From NCBI RefSeq assembly GCF_042646425.1, contig NZ_JBHRTR010000054.1, forward strand, positions 124,001 to 188,000: DNA of 64,000 nucleotides, given 5' to 3'. The DNA comes from Marinibaculum pumilum (GTDB lineage: Bacteria; Pseudomonadota; Alphaproteobacteria; Ferrovibrionales; Ferrovibrionaceae). Of the stretch, positions 62,509 through 64,000 are shown piece after piece; position 1 is the stretch's first letter, and each line of letters starts with the position of its first letter. Position numbers and translations under genes: made by a program. The notes under the pieces are model-generated. The model searched no databases. It was given only the letters and a program-made list of their open reading frames with translations, and had not been told where the DNA came from.

Positions 62509-64000
62509 TCAGCCTTCCGTCACCTCCAGCCTGACCAAAATGCTCTCCGCCGCAACCTGCGCCCCGGCGGCGACGGCAATCTCCGCCACCTGGCCGGCCA
62601 CCGGCGCGGTCACGCCATGCTCCATCTTCATCGCCTCCAGCCCCAGCAGCCTCTGGCCGGCGGCGACGGTATCGCCGACCGCGACATCGATCCCGGTGAC
62701 CTTGCCGTGCATCGGCGCCCGCACGATGCCGTCGCTGCCGGCAGCGGCCGCGGCGCCGGGTCGCAGCAGGGTCTCCGCAAAGCTGCGCACCGCGGCCAGA
62801 TCCGCGACGTGAAGGCGGCCGTCCGCCTCCTCGGCGAAGGCCGCACTGCGGCGCACGCCGTCCAGGGTGAAGCGGATGCGGCCATCCTCGAGGTCGACCG
62901 CTACGTCGTCGAACCTGTGCACCGCATCGCCGGTTGCGGCGGCGTAGCTGCCGGGCGCCCCGGCCGGGCGGACATGCACCTCCTGCTTCGCCGTCCCGCA
63001 AGTCAGGCGCAGCGCCGCCGCCAGTCCGCCGCCGGCCTGGCTGCTCTGCCAGTCCGCCATGCCGCCCGGTTGCCGATAGCCGGTGCCGCGACACAGATAG
63101 AGCAGCAGCGCCGCCAGGGCCCAGTCGGCCCCGCCGGGTGCCGGCGCGGGCCGGTCCAGCAGGCCGCGTTCGGCCAGGAAGCCGGTGGAGACCCCGCCGG
63201 CCGCGAAGGCCGGGTCTTCCAGCACCTGCAGCAGGAAGTCGCGGTTATGCGCCATCCCCAGCAGCACGGTGCGGCGCAGGCCCGTCGCCAGGCGGCGGCG
63301 CGCGACCTCGCGGTCCGGTCCGTGCGCGATGATCTTCGCCACCATCGGATCGTAGTGCGGCGAGACATGGAAGCCGGCAGAGATACCTGCATCGACCCGC
63401 AGCCCGGTTCCGGCCGGCGACTGCCAGCGCAGGACGGGACCGGAGGCCGGCATGAAGCCCTGCGCCGGATCCTCCGCATAGAGCCGCACCTCGATGGCAT
63501 GGCCGTCCAGCCGGATGGCGTCCTGCGCCAGCGGCAGGGGCGCGCCCTCCGCCACCGCAATCTGCCAGGCGACGAGGTCGAGCCCGGTGACCATCTCGGT
63601 CACCGGATGCTCCACCTGCAGGCGGGTGTTCATCTCCAGGAAGTAGAAGGCGCCGTCGGGCGCCAGCAGGAACTCCACCGTGCCGGCACCGCAATAACCG
63701 ATCGATCGTGCTGCGGTGACCGCGGCGGCGCCCATCTTGTCGCGCAACGCCTGGTCCATGCCCGGCGCGGGCGCCTCTTCCACCACCTTCTGGTGGCGGC
63801 GCTGCACGGAGCAGTCGCGCTCCCCCAGATGCACCGCATTTCCGTGGGCGTCGCCGAACACCTGGATCTCGACATGGCGGGCGCCATCTACGGCCTTTTC
63901 CAGCAGCAGGGTGCCGTCGCCGAAGGCGGCCTGCGCCTCGCCCCGCGCGCTGGCCAGGGCGGCAGGCAGGCCAGCCGCGTCGTCCACCCGGCGCATGCCG
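62509..64000 (-). CDS. Acyl-CoA carboxylase alpha subunit (biotin carboxylase plus BCCP), 5' end outside window
   Basis: Partial; the frame is open to base 64000, and GMRRV at the edge is the tail of the glycine-rich ATP loop. ATP-grasp core: HVEIQVFGDAHGNAVHLGERD over two strands, EMNTRLQVEHPVTE, then a linker domain and C-terminal biotinyl domain with EAMKMEH (biotin Lys). This is the alpha subunit of a geranyl-, methylcrotonyl- or propionyl-CoA carboxylase; the AtuA neighbour slightly favours a branched enoyl-CoA substrate. It ends 78 bases before the AtuA start. The beta subunit must lie beyond the window. Confidence 0.92.
   Translation of the reverse strand, partial: GMRRVDDAAGLPAALASARGEAQAAFGDGTLLLEKAVDGARHVEIQVFGDAHGNAVHLGERDCSVQRRHQKVVEEAPAPGMDQALRDKMGAAAVTAARSIGYCGAGTVEFLLAPDGAFYFLEMNTRLQVEHPVTEMVTGLDLVAWQIAVAEGAPLPLAQDAIRLDGHAIEVRLYAEDPAQGFMPASGPVLRWQSPAGTGLRVDAGISAGFHVSPHYDPMVAKIIAHGPDREVARRRLATGLRRTVLLGMAHNRDFLLQVLEDPAFAAGGVSTGFLAERGLLDRPAPAPGGADWALAALLLYLCRGTGYRQPGGMADWQSSQAGGGLAAALRLTCGTAKQEVHVRPAGAPGSYAAATGDAVHRFDDVAVDLEDGRIRFTLDGVRRSAAFAEEADGRLHVADLAAVRSFAETLLRPGAAAAAGSDGIVRAPMHGKVTGIDVAVGDTVAAGQRLLGLEAMKMEHGVTAPVAGQVAEIAVAAGAQVAAESILVRLEVTEG

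Overview
The window is about 70% G+C and carries dense operons with frequent 4-nt ATGA/GTGA overlaps, TRAP transport, dispersed GC-rich palindromic repeats and LpxR/AtuA/ArsJ-type genes. This points to an alphaproteobacterium, most likely Rhodospirillales-like; that placement is inference from gene content and composition. Two N-runs (24751-24921 and 43584-43651) show it is a draft scaffold. I found no rRNA, tRNA, CRISPR array, transposase or phage gene.

Region 1 (1-17.3 kb) is the striking part. An NHLM-type export locus (HlyD adaptor, C39-peptidase ABC exporter, second peptidase-less ABC exporter, cyclic-nucleotide-binding protein) is flanked by five paralogous six-TM hybrid histidine kinases, one before it (cut by the window edge) and four in tandem after it. 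Divergent from the exporter lies a 305-residue protein. It has a textbook double-glycine leader, a proline-rich linker and two homologous acidic repeats with four DNGDGT motifs. It is the obvious exporter substrate, but it is not a usual small bacteriocin precursor. The whole looks like a sensory array controlling secretion of a repeat protein.

Region 2 (17.3-31 kb): a MetE-like protein; an acyl-CoA dehydrogenase/APH kinase/SDR operon resembling 4-hydroxyacid (Lva, ACAD10/11-like) catabolism; a CueR-CopA copper unit with a clear CueR operator; a CAP-domain secreted protein; an NMT1/THI5-GGDEF diguanylate cyclase; and an arsenate operon (ArsR-ArsC fusion, GAPDH, ArsJ) that exports arsenic as an organoarsenical.

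Region 3 (31-50 kb): class IV aminotransferase, 2OG-Fe(II) oxygenase and methyltransferase on one strand; secreted MsrA; LpxR-like outer membrane protein; VOC ring-cleaving dioxygenase; amidase with an overlapping TetR regulator; an epimerase remnant; EthD and GNAT proteins; UxaA-type dehydratase; a second amidase broken by an assembly gap; GST overlapping a P-type cation ATPase; cytochrome P450.

Region 4 (50-64 kb): small membrane protein and VOC protein; MarR regulator; divergent cupin and SDR genes around a perfect 20-bp palindrome; a TRAP transporter (P, Q, M) with a class II aldolase-like gene; a REP-like repeat cluster; alanine dehydrogenase; an MFS exporter overlapping tail-to-tail with AtuA; and the start of an acyl-CoA carboxylase operon (biotin-carrying alpha subunit, cut by the window end).
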